A stretch of 64,000 bases of DNA from Atkinsonella hypoxylon (lineage: Eukaryota > Ascomycota > Sordariomycetes > Hypocreales > Clavicipitaceae). Position 1 is the first letter of the stretch. Each line of letters starts with the position of its first letter. Positions 1-12,004 of the stretch are shown here, piece after piece. The notes under the pieces were generated by a model. It was given only the letters and a program-made list of their open reading frames with translations, was not told the DNA's origin and searched no databases. Position numbers and translations under genes: made by a program. The stretch spans positions 62,001-126,000 of the forward strand of contig JFHB01000041.1 in NCBI GenBank assembly GCA_000729835.1, in the 5' to 3' direction.

Positions 1-381
1 CGCGGCTATTGCGCGAATGCGGCAAGCGCTTGGGATGCGCGCACGAATTTGCGGCCTTCAACAGACTCAATCGATAACAGAAATAGTTAACTACCTAGGT
101 AGTAGTTATCTGGTCTAGATTTGGGGAATGACGCTTTGGGTGCTTGAGTGGGGCCGTGGGCGAGATCGGCGCTGAGCCAATTTTACTCTTGGGGACCCTG
201 GGTGGGGGACCCTGGGTAGGCACCACCAACTTGACCGTCAACGTCACCGCGAGGGACAAGTCTGAAAGTGCTGGTGCAACACAGGACTTACCTCGAAGCT
301 CGGAGGTCTTACTGTGCGTGGCTAAACTCCGAATTCTTCAAAACGTACTTTTTTGGAAGATTTCATGCACATGAAGCGACC
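1..381. other. Upstream region of THG1
   Basis: No coding region is supported. The stretch holds a short perfect palindrome-like block (CTACCTAGGTAG, 91-102) and a 12-nt direct repeat, GGGACCCTGGGT, at 192-203 and 206-217. It presumably contains the THG1 promoter and 5' leader. Confidence 0.6.
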
Positions 382-1697
382 ATGGCAAATTCCAAGTAAG
401 CCCAAGCAAGGTTCAAAGATTATGCTTCTCTGGTTGCATCCGGAAGCTCACAAGATGACCAGGTTCGAGTATGTCAGGAACTTTGAGCAGACAGATTCTC
501 TGCTGCCAAACACATGGATTGTCGTCCGAGTCGACGGGCGGGCCTTTACCAAGTACATGTTTCTTTTATAAATTAAACTCTCAATCATGTGTCACTGTAG
601 TGCTGACGTGCCGCGGCAATGGATAGAATGTGCGCCAAGTACGGCTTCGAAAAGCCCAATGACCGCAGGGCTTTGAGTCTTATGAACGCTGCTGCCAAGG
701 CTGTGGCAACTGATCTTCCTGATATCGTCATTTCATACGGAGTCAGTGACGAATACAGGTAGGTTTATCAGCAACTCTTTTTCGATCAGTATGGTTGTAT
801 ACTCAAATGAATCACCAGTTTCGTGTTCCACAAGTCATCCAATCTCTTTGAACGGCGAGCAAGGTGAGTAATATATAGTTGAATAGATTGCCAACTAGGT
901 ACATATTAAACGACTTGTTTCAGCAAACTCGTCAGCACGATCGTCTCGACTTTTACTGCCAATTACGTCTACTCATGGTCCATATTTTTCCCTGACACGC
1001 CGCTCTCTTCTCCTCTGCCAACTTTCGATGGACGGGCAGTTTGCTATCCTACTGTACAAAATCTGCGTGACTATCTAAGCTGGCGGCAGGTAGATTGTAG
1101 GTCGTGTCTGGCCACTTCTCTGAATTCACTATTCCTGATGTCTGCTTGATACAGGTCACATTAACAACTTATACAACACCACATTTTGGTCCCTTATTCA
1201 ACTTGGTGGGCTTGATAATAAAGAGGCGGAGCGAATCCTGGCAGTAAGTACCTTGTATATTATCTTTCTCCGAGAAACGCTTACTGACTAAGGCCTCAGG
1301 GAACATTGGCCGCAGATAAGAACGAGATTCTGTTTTCAAGGTTTCATATCAACTACAACAATGAACCGGAGATTTTCAAAAAGGGCAGTGTTGTATTCCG
1401 AGATGTACGACGGCCACCACCATTCCATCACTCTCATTATTTCTGTATGACATGTGTTCGCTGACGACCTCTGCACAGTACGAACTCGTCGACCCAGACA
1501 ACCACGCAGTGGCCCCCCAAATGGACGATCTAGCTGAGCCTGTGCAACAGTCCAAAACTCAAGCGGAAAAGGACAAAAAGAAAAGGGCCAAGGCAATGGT
1601 TGTGGTAGAGCACTTAGATATCATCAAGGACGACTTCTGGGATAGACGACCATGGATTCTATCCAACAAACCCGGCAAAGTCCCCAAAGAGCCATGA
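382..1697 (+). CDS. THG1: tRNA(His) guanylyltransferase
   Basis: Adds the extra 5' guanosine (G-1) to tRNA-His, the identity element for histidyl-tRNA synthetase. Eight exons give 288 aa: 382-395, 463-552, 627-758, 819-863, 924-1096, 1155-1243, 1300-1404, 1479-1697. Every junction keeps frame. Family hallmarks are the N-terminal FEYVRNFEQTD, the metal-binding VRVDGRAF near residue 30, KPNDRRAL, and the second metal-binding SDEYSFVFHKSSNLFERR. Length matches eukaryotic Thg1. The start is the ATG giving MANSK, because the 14-nt first exon joins exactly onto FEYVR. Eight exons in 1.3 kb is dense compared with neighbours such as RAD2, which has none. Identity is secure. The short exons and the first junction are less so. 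Confidence 0.93.
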
Positions 1698-3583
1698 AGA
1701 AATGAAAACATAATTATCGCTCACAGTTCAATCTGACTGTTTCAGTTTGAAAAGTAATCGTTGGTACAACGGTTTAGAGGGAGTCAAGTGCCGTTCTTTG
1801 TCCAACCCCCGAACAGGCACCTATTGCGACCTTATTCTGCCTCCGCCCACATCGATTAGAGACACGTCTTATCCCGAGCAGTCGGTCCTTTTTTTTTTTT
1901 ACAACATTTAAATCTATCATATGTAGTCCGGCATTACGATGGCATCCCAATAGCCTGTATGTTAATCCAGATCGGACTGAGAGATGACTTTTTGGCCATA
2001 TGAATCTAACGCCGACGATGCGACCTGCTCTTAAAAGCCGAAATAATAGCGCAAAAAAACAATTGGCCATCGAGGTTCAAGACAGAGTGTGCTACTTGCC
2101 GTAGTGTGTAAACACTCCTGTCCGGTTGTGATTTTTCTGATGGATCTCTATTTCTCCTTGACGTAAAATGGCAAGCAGAGCTGACGAAATACAAGTCCAA
2201 GATATGATGGGACAAAAACGATCTGCAAACGAGTGCATCAGTCGGAAAACCATCCACAGACTATCTACCGAGCAAATTTCGCAAACTCAGAAGGCAGTGA
2301 CGCCAACCCTTCGAAGGGCTGTCTCCCAATCTTGCCTGTCTTATGATTAGTCCAACGAGCAAGAAAAGCAGATATTCTGTCTCGTTTACACCAACGCCAT
2401 TGTCAAGGTTGGCAGCGCATTCGACTCTGCTTCTAGACCGTCGATGTTCCAAGGCCACACAACATTATACAGCGGTACAGCACGATGGCGTCTCCGTTAC
2501 CATCATATATAAGCGATCAGGAACCAAGACAATACGAATGAAAGCTAGCAGCCGTACCAACGCTCGCCAACACATTAATGCAGTCGATGGAAAGCCAGGT
2601 TTGAAACACCAAAGGACCTGAGCTATAGGCTCAAATTCACACGTATGCCATCAAGATCTTCTATCTACCACAACCGCAGCAGCCAACTAGGCCGGGCTCA
2701 ATACTTATACTTTCCAGCGCATCTTCGGGCTATTCAAGGAGCTGTTCGAGCAGGAAACCGATATATGACAGACGACGGCTCTCCATGCTCTATTCATTTC
2801 CCCCTATTCTGCCACCCATTTCTTGGTATCGGGGCGTTGTGTCGAATTGAACGCTGCGGCGGCGTATTGAACTACTGAGCCAGTGGCCGTTACTAGACGG
2901 CATGGTGAATTACAAAGATTGCGATTGCAAATCTGGGCGCCATCGTGAGGCTTCAGAGCCGCATGGGAATGGGGGACGTTCCGACAAGGATCGTGGCCAA
3001 GATTCCCACAGACACGTATACGGAGGTAGGGGTGACGGGATCATCGAAATATTTAATAGCACGGATGGTCAGGGGTGATTGCGTACAATGTCCATTAAGG
3101 AGAAGATCTGCCTGGGACTTGATCGCTCGGGGAAGGTGGTTGATGTTACGTGGTGACTGAAGCGTGGATCTTACAGGATAGGGGCGAATCCTGTTGGAAT
3201 GGTTTGCAAGAGCTGTAGCGACTCATCACTTCTGGATCCACGCTGGATCGAACCAAGATTTATCCGGTCATAGCATGGGCTTTACCGATCTACTTCTACA
3301 GGACATTCTGTTCATAAGGTCCACAGTACCGCAGTCCAAAGAACGATATCAACGCAGCTTGTATGGTTTTTCACCATGACTACCAAATGTTCTGAAATAC
3401 TTCTACCCCTCGTATCTCCCAATACCATCTGAAGAAGTGTGACCTCTAATCTCCGTGTAAGATCCACCAGCCTATAAACGCCATGCTATGCAAAAATACA
3501 AGGTGATGTCCAACAAACACTCATCTCTAGAGCAACCGTCTTACAGGTCCTGTCCCAGTACACCTCATCTTCACCTGCAGTGC
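1698..3583. other. Gene-free stretch between THG1 and TMA23
   Basis: About 1.9 kb with only short ORFs, none resembling a protein and none with splice context. It contains a T-run near 1889-1899 and otherwise ordinary unique sequence. It includes the 3' ends of the two convergent genes. I see nothing else supportable. Confidence 0.6.
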
Positions 3584-4297
3584 CTAGCGAGTAGACGCCA
3601 GTCCAAGCTGTTCTCGCCTTTTAGCCTCCTTCTTAGCCCTCCTCTTCTCTTGACTCCTCTTCCTCTCCCCCTTAGACCTCTCGGCCTTCAATCTCTTTCT
3701 CTCCGCCTTTCTAGCCCTCCGCTCCTCCTTTGATTCTCTCTCAGACTGCGCAAGTTGTCTCAGTTTCTCCTCACGCCGCTTCTTCTTCGACTGCCTTTTC
3801 TCCTTTTCTTGCGTCTTCGCCTCTTTTGGTCTCCCGGCACGCTCATTCGCTGTCTTTGTGTTCTCCTTGCAGGGTTCATCGTCGGGATCGCTCGCGGCGG
3901 GCGTCTCGTCACCGGCCTCTTTGTCCGAGCTCGTCGTCGAGGACGAATCGTCGGTGGCACTCGTTTTCATCGTCCCCTTCAGAAACCCGCCGCGCACAAA
4001 GGAAGTATACAGCGAGTACTTCCCCAGCGACCCATTCTCGATGGCGTTCAGTTTCCCCAATTTGACCGTCTGCGTTACTTTGCCCTCCTTGCTTGTCTCG
4101 AGGCCCTTGAGCTGTTCGTCGAAGGCGTTCATCCACCATTGGTCGCTGGTGAAGTGCTGAGGTGTGCCGAGACCTTTAGTGTTGTCCTTGCGGTTGAGGA
4201 GAAGCGGCTTGGCAAGGCCGATGGTGTCGTCTGTTACGTGGAGGGAGTGGCCTTTGCCGCGCCAGCCTTGGGACTGCAGGAGGGCGCTGGCGTTCAT
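3584..4297 (-). CDS. TMA23: Tma23-like G-patch ribosome biogenesis protein
   Basis: A 237-aa single-exon protein. The N-terminus (MNASALLQSQGWRGKG) is a G-patch-like start followed by GLAKPLLLNRKDNTKGLG and a QWWMNAFDEQLKGLE block, the pattern of the fungal Tma23 family, which yeast work links to 40S ribosome biogenesis and nucleolar localisation. A Ser/Asp/Glu-rich middle (about 110-150) is followed by a very Lys/Arg/Glu-rich, probably helical tail (about 155-232), typical of nucleolar RNA-associated proteins. The start ATG opens directly on the conserved N-terminus. A 270-aa ORF on the opposite strand is its antisense shadow. The family call rests on the N-terminal 70 residues. Confidence 0.82.
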   Translation of the reverse strand: MNASALLQSQGWRGKGHSLHVTDDTIGLAKPLLLNRKDNTKGLGTPQHFTSDQWWMNAFDEQLKGLETSKEGKVTQTVKLGKLNAIENGSLGKYSLYTSFVRGGFLKGTMKTSATDDSSSTTSSDKEAGDETPAASDPDDEPCKENTKTANERAGRPKEAKTQEKEKRQSKKKRREEKLRQLAQSERESKEERRARKAERKRLKAERSKGERKRSQEKRRAKKEAKRREQLGLASTR

Positions 4298-5366
4298 TGT
4301 GGCCCGGACGAAGATGATCTCGAAGCAAGACGTACCGACACGGGAGAGGTTGAAGACAAGGTCAGTGGGAACATGAGCGCTGGCTTGGCGGAAAGGTTGG
4401 GAGATTTTCTGGCGGGGCCACTCACGATAAGGCTTATCGTATCGGCTGGACCCTTCCTTGCTGGTGGCGGACAGGAATGGAGTTTAAATACGGAGTTCTC
4501 GTCAGAATCCTCCGACCTGAGATGGAACTTTTCGCAAAACCAACTCGATCAAACAGTAACTATATAGTGTCCTCCTGCTGAGTGCCACTTTGATACTAGA
4601 TTTTAGATTTCCTGTTATTGAACTTGGGCACTGCAGTAAGTTCCAAGCAAAAGCAACATCACGAACTTTGGTTAAACTTGGTGCATCTATTTAGCAACCA
4701 GTTCAAAATCAAGATGAAAGCAATGAACTACTCCGAGCCACAACAAAGTTGCTGTCCAAGGCCGCTGTCAACACCGTGACGGCACATACATAGCACAATT
4801 AAGGCAAGGCACCCGTAGTCACGATGCGTTGATGATAACAGGGATGGTGCTCTGTCGTCCCTTGCCGTCTCAATTTGTTGAACCGCCAGGAGGACATTGG
4901 AAGAAATACCTTGCCAAGACCGTTATGGGACATTGGGTGACACCGGCCTGATGAAAAGGTCGGCTTTACGGAGTTCACTTTGTGCGATACCACGTCTTCT
5001 GCAGGGCCCAGCCTCGGCGGCAATAGCGCTAGCTGTTTCCGCATCTCAACATTTTAAATTCCATGATATTGCTAGTCTCCGACTGAGCAGCAAGACGTCC
5101 CAAGATCATCATGCGACGCCAGCTGCCGCCGTAGTCTACGACGCAAGCCGACGAGCAGAGCGTGAGACATGACGTAATGGCAAGTCGACGGACCACTCGG
5201 GCTCGCACCTCCAAACAGCTCCTTCAAACACCACCCAAAAAAAATAAAAACCAAGGACCACAATCCTCACACGCGACAGTCTCCACGACTCCTCCGTGAC
5301 GCTCCCTTCCCAATGGCCCTATAGACCGATTTGACATCAGCACGACATTGTTCCTCCCCTCCCGCC
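4298..5366. other. Intergenic region, divergent promoters of TMA23 and the DUF726 gene
   Basis: About 1.07 kb between two divergently transcribed genes. Short ORFs on both strands look random. The segment just before the DUF726 start is C/A-rich (5215-5365), as is common for fungal leaders. No repeat or RNA gene is recognised. Confidence 0.6.
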
Positions 5367-7674
5367 ATGGCCCCCCTCTGCGCAGACCCCCGCCAGGTCG
5401 TCATCGCCCTCACCCCAGCGAGACGAGCCGACCTGCTCAAGCTCGTCGAGGAAATCACCGCCTTCATGACCCTCCAGCTCATCAACCCGCCCGACGACCT
5501 CGGCTCGCTCACAGACGACGATGACCAACCACCCACCCCCGCACCCTCCGCCTCCGACCGTCCCAAGCTCAAGAAGAAGGCGTCCGAGCCCGCCGTCAAG
5601 CAGGCCACCGGCAAAGCAGCCAGGAAAGCAGAGCAGATCCAGGAATCCGCCATGATGTACATGCAAGAATGGAAGCACGAGTTCCTGCCCAAGCTCCAGG
5701 AGATCCTGCGCGTCGATGACACCGCCAAGATCAAACAAGAGCGGCAGGCTCGCCAAGAGGCCATGCGCAACAAGATCAACACCTCCGACGAAGACGAGCA
5801 CCTGATCAGCTTCGGCAACATACGAATCAACAGGTCAGAGGACGTAGCGTCGCTGCAGAAGCTGTACCATCCTATTCCCACGCCGTTGACGACGATCCCT
5901 CCGCAGGACAGGAGGGAGTCGCTAAGCTGCGTGTTGCTGCTCCTCCTCTCGACGGGCAAGTACTCGGCGCACTCGCGCAGCATGATCCTCCACCTTGCGT
6001 CCTCGCTCGAGGTCCCCCGGGCGTTCGTCGACTTGGAAGAAGCTGAGATTGCGCGCTCGCTGATGGAGTCGTCCACCGCGGACAAGGCCAAGAGGGAAGG
6101 CATGTCTGCCGAGGCAGAGGCCGAGAAGCGCAGACAGCAGAACAAGCTCAGTCGGTTCTGGAAAGTCGGACTCGCTTCCGTCGCGGGCGCAACTATCATT
6201 GGCGTCACGGGCGGTCTGGCGGCGCCGTTGGTCGCGGGTGCTATAGGAGGTATCATGGGTGGTGTTGGCCTCGGAGGCGTAGCGAGCTTTTTGGGTATCT
6301 TCTGGATGAACGGCGCTCTTGTCGGCGCTCTATTCGGTGCATATGGTGCGAAAATGACGGTCAGTATAGCTATATATATTTTTGGTTGCCTCTTCTTCCT
6401 TCTCTCTCCTTACAAATTACTCTACGTCGCACATGGGCTGACATTCAACCTTTTCCCCCAAGGGCGAACTCATGGACCAATATGCAAAGGAGGTGGAAGA
6501 TTTCAAATTCATCCCCCTGGAATCCGAGACGGGTCCTGAATCCAAGGACCCCGAGCCAGACCTCTCAAGCGCGTCCCAGAAGCAAGACCTGGAAAACCGT
6601 CGTCTTCGCGTGACGATCGGCATCAATGGCTGGCTCAATTCAGCAGACGACATCACCCAGCCCTGGCGCGTGCTCGACTCGTCAACCGAGGTCTTCGCCC
6701 TGCGATACGAGATGAAGACGCTTCTCGGTCTCGGCACAGCCCTCCAGGACCTCGTCTCATCCTTCGCATGGACGACGCTCAAGGTCGAGCTCCTCAAGCG
6801 CACCGTGCTCGCCACCCTCTGGGCAGCCCTGTGGCCCATCCAGGTCCTCGCCGCGGCCACCAAGGTCGACAATCCCTTCAACCGCGCGAGCAACCGCTCC
6901 AAAAAGGCCGGCCAGCTCCTCGCCGACGCCCTCATCAACAAGGTCCAAGGCGAACGCCCCGTCACCCTCGTAGGATACTCCCTCGGCGCCACGGCTGTCC
7001 ACGGCTGTCTGCAGTCCCTCGCGGACCGTGAAGCCTTCGGCCTCGTCGACACCGTCGTCATCATCGGCACGCCTGCCCCGTCCCACTCTCCCCACTGGCG
7101 CACCCTCCGCTGTGTCGTCTCCGGCCCCATCTTCAACGTGTATTCCGAAAACGACATGGTCCTCGGTTTCGTCTACCGCATGCACAGCCTTGCCATGGGC
7201 GTAGCTGGTCTGCAGGCCATTGAGAACGTGAGCGGCCTGCAGAACCTCGACCTAAGCGAGCGTGTAAGCGGCCATTTGCGGTACCCCTCGCTCATAGGTG
7301 AAATCCTCCGAGAATGTGGATTCCTCGGTGTTCGCGCCAGCGGGGCAATTGAAAAGGACGACCTCATCAGGATGAAGGACGAGCATGCAGAGGGCAAACT
7401 CGTTGATTTCGACGCCGCAAGGGGTCAGCCGGATCCCAAGGAGCCAGATGCTGCACGGGATCAACAAGGCTTGACTCTTTCCCCGCCCGCATTGCCAAAT
7501 GATGAAAGTGCCCCTCTGCCTGCTCGGTCACAGGCAGCATCTACGCCACAGGATTTTCGAAAAAATAACGAACCGGACGCGGAAGGCTCAGGTTGTCCGC
7601 GTGTTGGGATATCAAGAAAGCCTCTCCACAATCCGCATTTGGTGGAGCCTGGACGCGGAGGGGCCCACGAATAA
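5367..7674 (+). CDS. DUF726 family membrane alpha/beta-hydrolase
   Basis: Two exons (5367-6359, 6463-7674) give 734 aa. The family (human TMCO4, yeast Mil1/YFL034W) comprises membrane proteins with a lipase-like alpha/beta-hydrolase fold; the yeast member is linked to clathrin-adaptor traffic. The N-terminal third is soluble and charged. Residues about 268-330 form Gly/Ala-rich hydrophobic segments (GVTGGLAAPLVAGAIGG, then GALVGALFGAYGAKM). The hydrolase domain follows, with INGWLNSADD, the nucleophile-elbow GYSLGA (Ser near 503) and DTVVIIGTPAP. The C-terminal 130 residues are low-complexity Pro/Asp-rich. The start is the ATG in GCCATGG context; upstream in-frame sequence has only a TTG. The intron splits the codons just after the last membrane helix. 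Confidence 0.9.
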
Positions 7675-8575
7675 CTAGTGGGGATGACCAAGAGTTCATG
7701 GCTGTCAATAACTATCGAGGATATGGAGGGTGCACATGGACCTCAACAAGAGAAGCTTCAGCATCTCAAATAGGACATAAATAGGCTCAGAACATACAGT
7801 AAGATAAATTGGAGTGTAATCAAAGAAAAAAAAAATTCACGACCAAATCACATCGAATGCATGGTATTTATATGGCAGAGATAGAAAATTCAACAAAGAG
7901 TCCCCCCTATATCTCACCTAGGTGGACGGGAACTCAATTCGCATTTATGTGTCTAGACTCCCTGATATTAGATCGATAGGAGACTTCCAAGTGCTATTGA
8001 TTACTAGGTCGAAAACACGTGGTGCAACTGCAGTTATAGCAAAGCACCATCGTGAGAAGATTGTTGTCCCATTCGCAAAATTGACAAGCTAAGATCTCTC
8101 CTTAAAAGATCGTTTCTCGACGCTAGCTTTCATCTGTCCAAAAAGTTGAAAAAAGGGGGTAGAGATACAGAAGAAAAAAAGAACAAAAGAACAAAAAAAA
8201 AATTAAAACAAGAGGCGCGCAATAAGAATAAAAAGGCCACTTAATGTCAGGACGCTGCTGGATCTAGTGCGAATGTTGATGACGGAGATGGATATAGCTT
8301 GCGCACCCACACTCGCCACACTTACCGTCCCGTGGTATCATATCCGAGAGTAAAACGCAAAACAAAAGATAAAAGCTACTATGAGGTGCCAAAGAGACAT
8401 ATGAGATTACTAATGGCTCCAAGCAGAAGGTATTAAGGGCAGGGTAGGTCGCATTGATGAGCAACAGTGGTTGCGCCATTGAGCAGGTCGGAAAGGTTCG
8501 GGTAGGGTTAGGCTGGTTAACAAGTCTTGCTCTGGATAAGAGTCATTCAGACATCTAATTGACGGTTGCGCGTAT
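7675..8575. other. Convergent 3' intergenic region
   Basis: About 0.9 kb between two genes that end facing each other. It is A-rich in places (7820-7838, 8168-8235, several A-runs) and carries a CTCACCTAGGTGGACG block near 7914. No coding or RNA gene is supported; it should hold both polyadenylation regions. Confidence 0.6.
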
Positions 8576-11500
8576 TTAAGATCGGCCAGTCACTGGTTGC
8601 TGATGTTGATGGGACCCGTTGCCAGTCTCCATGTTGCCAGTGAGCTCAGCAACACGGGCTTTGATTCTTGCCACGCGAGACTCAATTGCTATAAAGAAAA
8701 AAACAGATATAGTTAGTCCAGAGACTTCTTCTGCGTATTACATGTATACAGGCAGCGCACAAAGCTTGAACTTACTCTCTTCCACACTCGCGTCATCGTC
8801 ACTTCCGGAGTTTTTAGTGGCTCGGACCGGTTCGTCCCGTTGACGAGTGGCTGCCCTTTGCGCAGCATTCTTGCGGATTTGAGCCCATCGGTCCTGCACA
8901 CCAGGGCTAGCGCTTTGGTTCAGTTTTTCAAAAGGCTCCGATTCGGGGCTGACGATTTCCTCCTCCTGCTTAGGAAGGGGATGGCGGGCAATCGGTGGCG
9001 GAGTAGAATCGTCATCTTCTTCCTCTGGCACAAAAGCGGGCTGGTCGGTTAGGGGTCCTTGGTCAAATCGTGCGAATTCATCTTTGGCCTCCGCAGCATC
9101 TTTCACGTCGATCGGCGTGAGACGGCCACTGGTTGGTCCCGTGTTATCGGCAAAGGAAGCATCTAAAGTGGGTTCTGAGTTCACAACGGCAGCCTCGAAG
9201 GCGGCGGGTGCTGCTTCCGTGGAAGCAACGGGCTCTGGGGAAAGAGAGGTGTTCTTATTGAGCAGGGCGGGTAGATCCGTGGTGGCATTGTCGGGAACCT
9301 TGGAAGACCGGTTCTTTCGTCTTAGCAGGTTGCGCAAACCTTTCTTGTCCTTGCCTATTTCAAGCGCCTTTTGCTTGGAATCGTCAATACTAGCAGTGGG
9401 CGACTGAATGTCAGCAGCAGGTGCTGCGGCGGTTCCCACCTTGGAGGGAGCTGGACCATCGTCGTTCTTCGCCATTATGCCCGGCTTTGCCCGGTCAATT
9501 TCCCCGTATTGAGTCTGTTCTGGGACGGTTTGTGACTGCTCGTAATTTTCTGTTCTGTGCAGAGGAGATGAGAGAGGCTCTCTCGTAAATGTAGAGGGCG
9601 TCGCTGGCATTTCGTCCTTAACTGGCACGGCGGGCTTCTGTTCCGCAGCATGTCCGTTGCCATTCGCGATCGATGTGCCGTTTGCAATGTCGAAACTTGG
9701 CGAATAAGACACTGCGACACCTCGTCCAGCATTGCTGTTGGCCATATATGCATCTTTAATAGTGCCCTTATCGTACTTCTTGACCCATTTCATTGCCGAA
9801 GATGCCTCACCAGCAATCAGTGGCTGAAGAGTAAGAACGCTTGTTGTCTTTTCAGTCGACGAATCATCTATTCTGCCCCGACGTGATGCCGCTAAGCTTT
9901 CTTGCTGCTCGTGTTCCTGAACAGCCCGCATTTGCGCCGCTTTGGCCTGAATTCGGGCTTGACTATCGGGTCCAATGTTAGCTCTGCTGCCCCCAAAATT
10001 GTTGGCAGCATTCCCATCGTTGCTGTCAAAGCCATGCCTTCCCACTGATTTTCGACGAGCCAGGTTTCTGCCACGCCTAGTCCAGCTGAAGAGACGCTTC
10101 TTCTCTGCAATATACGCGTCTTCATCTTGCTGCGGTGCGGCACGTGCAATCATCTCCTCCATCACGAGCCAGCTGCCACCAGCCACCTTAGTTTCGATGA
10201 CAGCACATCGTCCAAAGACAGATTTGCGAAGAGCTGTCTCCTCCGGAGCCAAGCTATTCATCCATACCCACCAGAATGCATGGTCCAGTAGCAGCACGGT
10301 GATGCTGGCGAGCTCGCCAGGCTGAAGATCCGCCGTGTTGGACTCGAGTCTTGGCCGGTGTGATTGCGAGCTTTGCTGCCTGACCTGAGTCTCAAGCGGG
10401 GGCAGAACCTTATCGGGAGGCAGAAGGAGGTTGGAAGGAGACTCAGTTTCATCAAGAAAGCCTGAAGACAGGAAGTCGGCCCATGAGGGAGTGGTTGGAC
10501 GGCCGAGATCAACCCCAGATGCAGGAGTACTCCTCAAGCCTTGGACTTGCTTGTGTTGGATGGGCACTTTGCTGTCTTCCATGTGAGGCGTTTCTGCCAC
10601 TGTCCCTGAGAAGCCAATATCTTCGAATCGCGACCAAGACGCATCACGTAAACTGGTCGAGTGCTCGATGCTGGAGACATGAGATTCGTTCGCAGCGGAA
10701 ATCGCTCGGAGAACTCGTAGACATTCCTCGGTCAAGGCCTGTACTGGATCTTCATACTCGGAAAATTCTTGAAGAGCGGGATCAGAGTCGCGGTACTGAA
10801 ATTTACCAGCTCGACGCAAAAGGGCGAATGGAGTCGACGAGACAGAGTCGACCAACATGACCAGTTTTTTTGTCTTGGACACCAATGTTGTAGGCGTTTT
10901 AGGCGGGTATTCAGTTTCAGTGAGTAGCTTTTCGAGAGACCGAGGAAGCAATGTAATGCCAGTGAGACCTTCTTCAGGACTCAATGACCGAAGATACGCG
11001 AAGAACAAGTGTGTAGTAGCGTCCGCGGCCCTTTGCAAGTCCTCGTTAATAACCACTCATTACGTATGCATTCTTTTTGTAGCGAATTATCTTACTTGAG
11101 CCAGGTCTTGTAGCCTCCATCAAATCCGCGGCCAGTATCCTTCTGCTCGAATGCCCACCAAGCTGCCATTCGAGGAAGCTGGAGACCTCCAAAACCGTTG
11201 CTTTTTCCATGAGCAGCAACAGCTGCAATGAGCTCAAAAAAGTCGAAAATGATTCGTTGCCGAGCGGCACTCTCGACACTGAGGGGAATAAATGTCTTGA
11301 AAGAGTCCCTTGCCAAGCGCGAATCTAATGTCAGCGGTCAGCAGCTGAATTTCGTCGCGGGAGCCCGTATCACCGCGTCACAGCGATGGCATCGTCATCC
11401 ACCTACCTCCTTCGCCGATTTTGAACAATTCATAGGCGTCCCAGCCGACCACACCTCCAGCAAGACGACTCCAACACCACTTGGCCACACCAGCAATGAC

Positions 11501-12004
11501 CTGAAACTTCAGTTAGCCTCAACCATGTTACTTCGAATGAAAGTTACGGTCATTACCATTGGCTCCGTCATGCGCAAGTCTTGAATCAACGCCTCACCCT
11601 TTAAACCATAACTTTCGTCGTGGAAGTGTCTGATGAAGGTGCGTACTGCACTAGGATCGGAAGTCGGTCGATAGGGGAGGAGGAGGAAGGGAATATCAAG
11701 ACCTGTATGATATCAAACAGTTCAAGTCAGTTAGTCCAACTGGACGGCGCTATTAGTTGTAAAATGTGCAAAACAGAAGCGGTCAGGGGAAGTCTCAGCT
11801 GCCCGCTACGCACGTACCTCGCGCTTTAAGCTCCGCCGTGCAGAAATGCAAAAGTTCATGAACTTCTTCAGGCTCGACGGACGCTCTTGTGTACGCATCG
11901 TCCCACTTCGGTTTTTGAGGAAGAGAATTTGCAAGATCTTGCATGCCACCCTTCTTCTTCCTCAAGCCATCGCGGGCCTTGAGGCGGGAGAGGAACCCGG
12001 GCAT
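8576..12004 (-). CDS. Msb1/Mug8-domain polarity and morphogenesis protein
   Basis: Six exons on the minus strand, in order 11818-12004, 11557-11702, 11407-11500, 11096-11324, 8776-11030, 8576-8688, give 1007 aa. The N-terminal third starts MPGFLSRLKARDG, continues KPKWDDAYTRASVEPEEVHELL, IPFLLLPYRPTSDPSAVRTF, MTEPMVIAGVAKWCW and RMAAWWAFEQ, and is the conserved Msb1-Mug8 domain (formerly DUF1708). Yeast Msb1 acts in Cdc42/Rho-dependent polarised growth and fission yeast Mug8 in meiosis. The remaining 650 residues are low-complexity Ser/Pro/Glu-rich, probably disordered and phosphorylated. The last 37 residues after the final intron form a short helix (IESRVARIKARVAELTGN). Exon 4 to 5 uses a 65-nt intron whose acceptor restores KAADATTHLFF. 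Confidence 0.88.

Noticed and set aside
1698..3583. Transposon or RIP-mutated relic in the gene-free stretch
   Set aside because: No terminal repeats, no transposase-like peptides and no strong AT shift seen by eye.
3755..4567. 270-aa plus-strand ORF over TMA23
   Set aside because: Antisense to a gene with clear family features; composition is Leu/Arg/Ser-rich with no domain.
5267..6256. 329-aa minus-strand ORF over the DUF726 gene
   Set aside because: Shadow of a GC-rich coding exon; Ser/Arg-rich, no motifs, no own start context.
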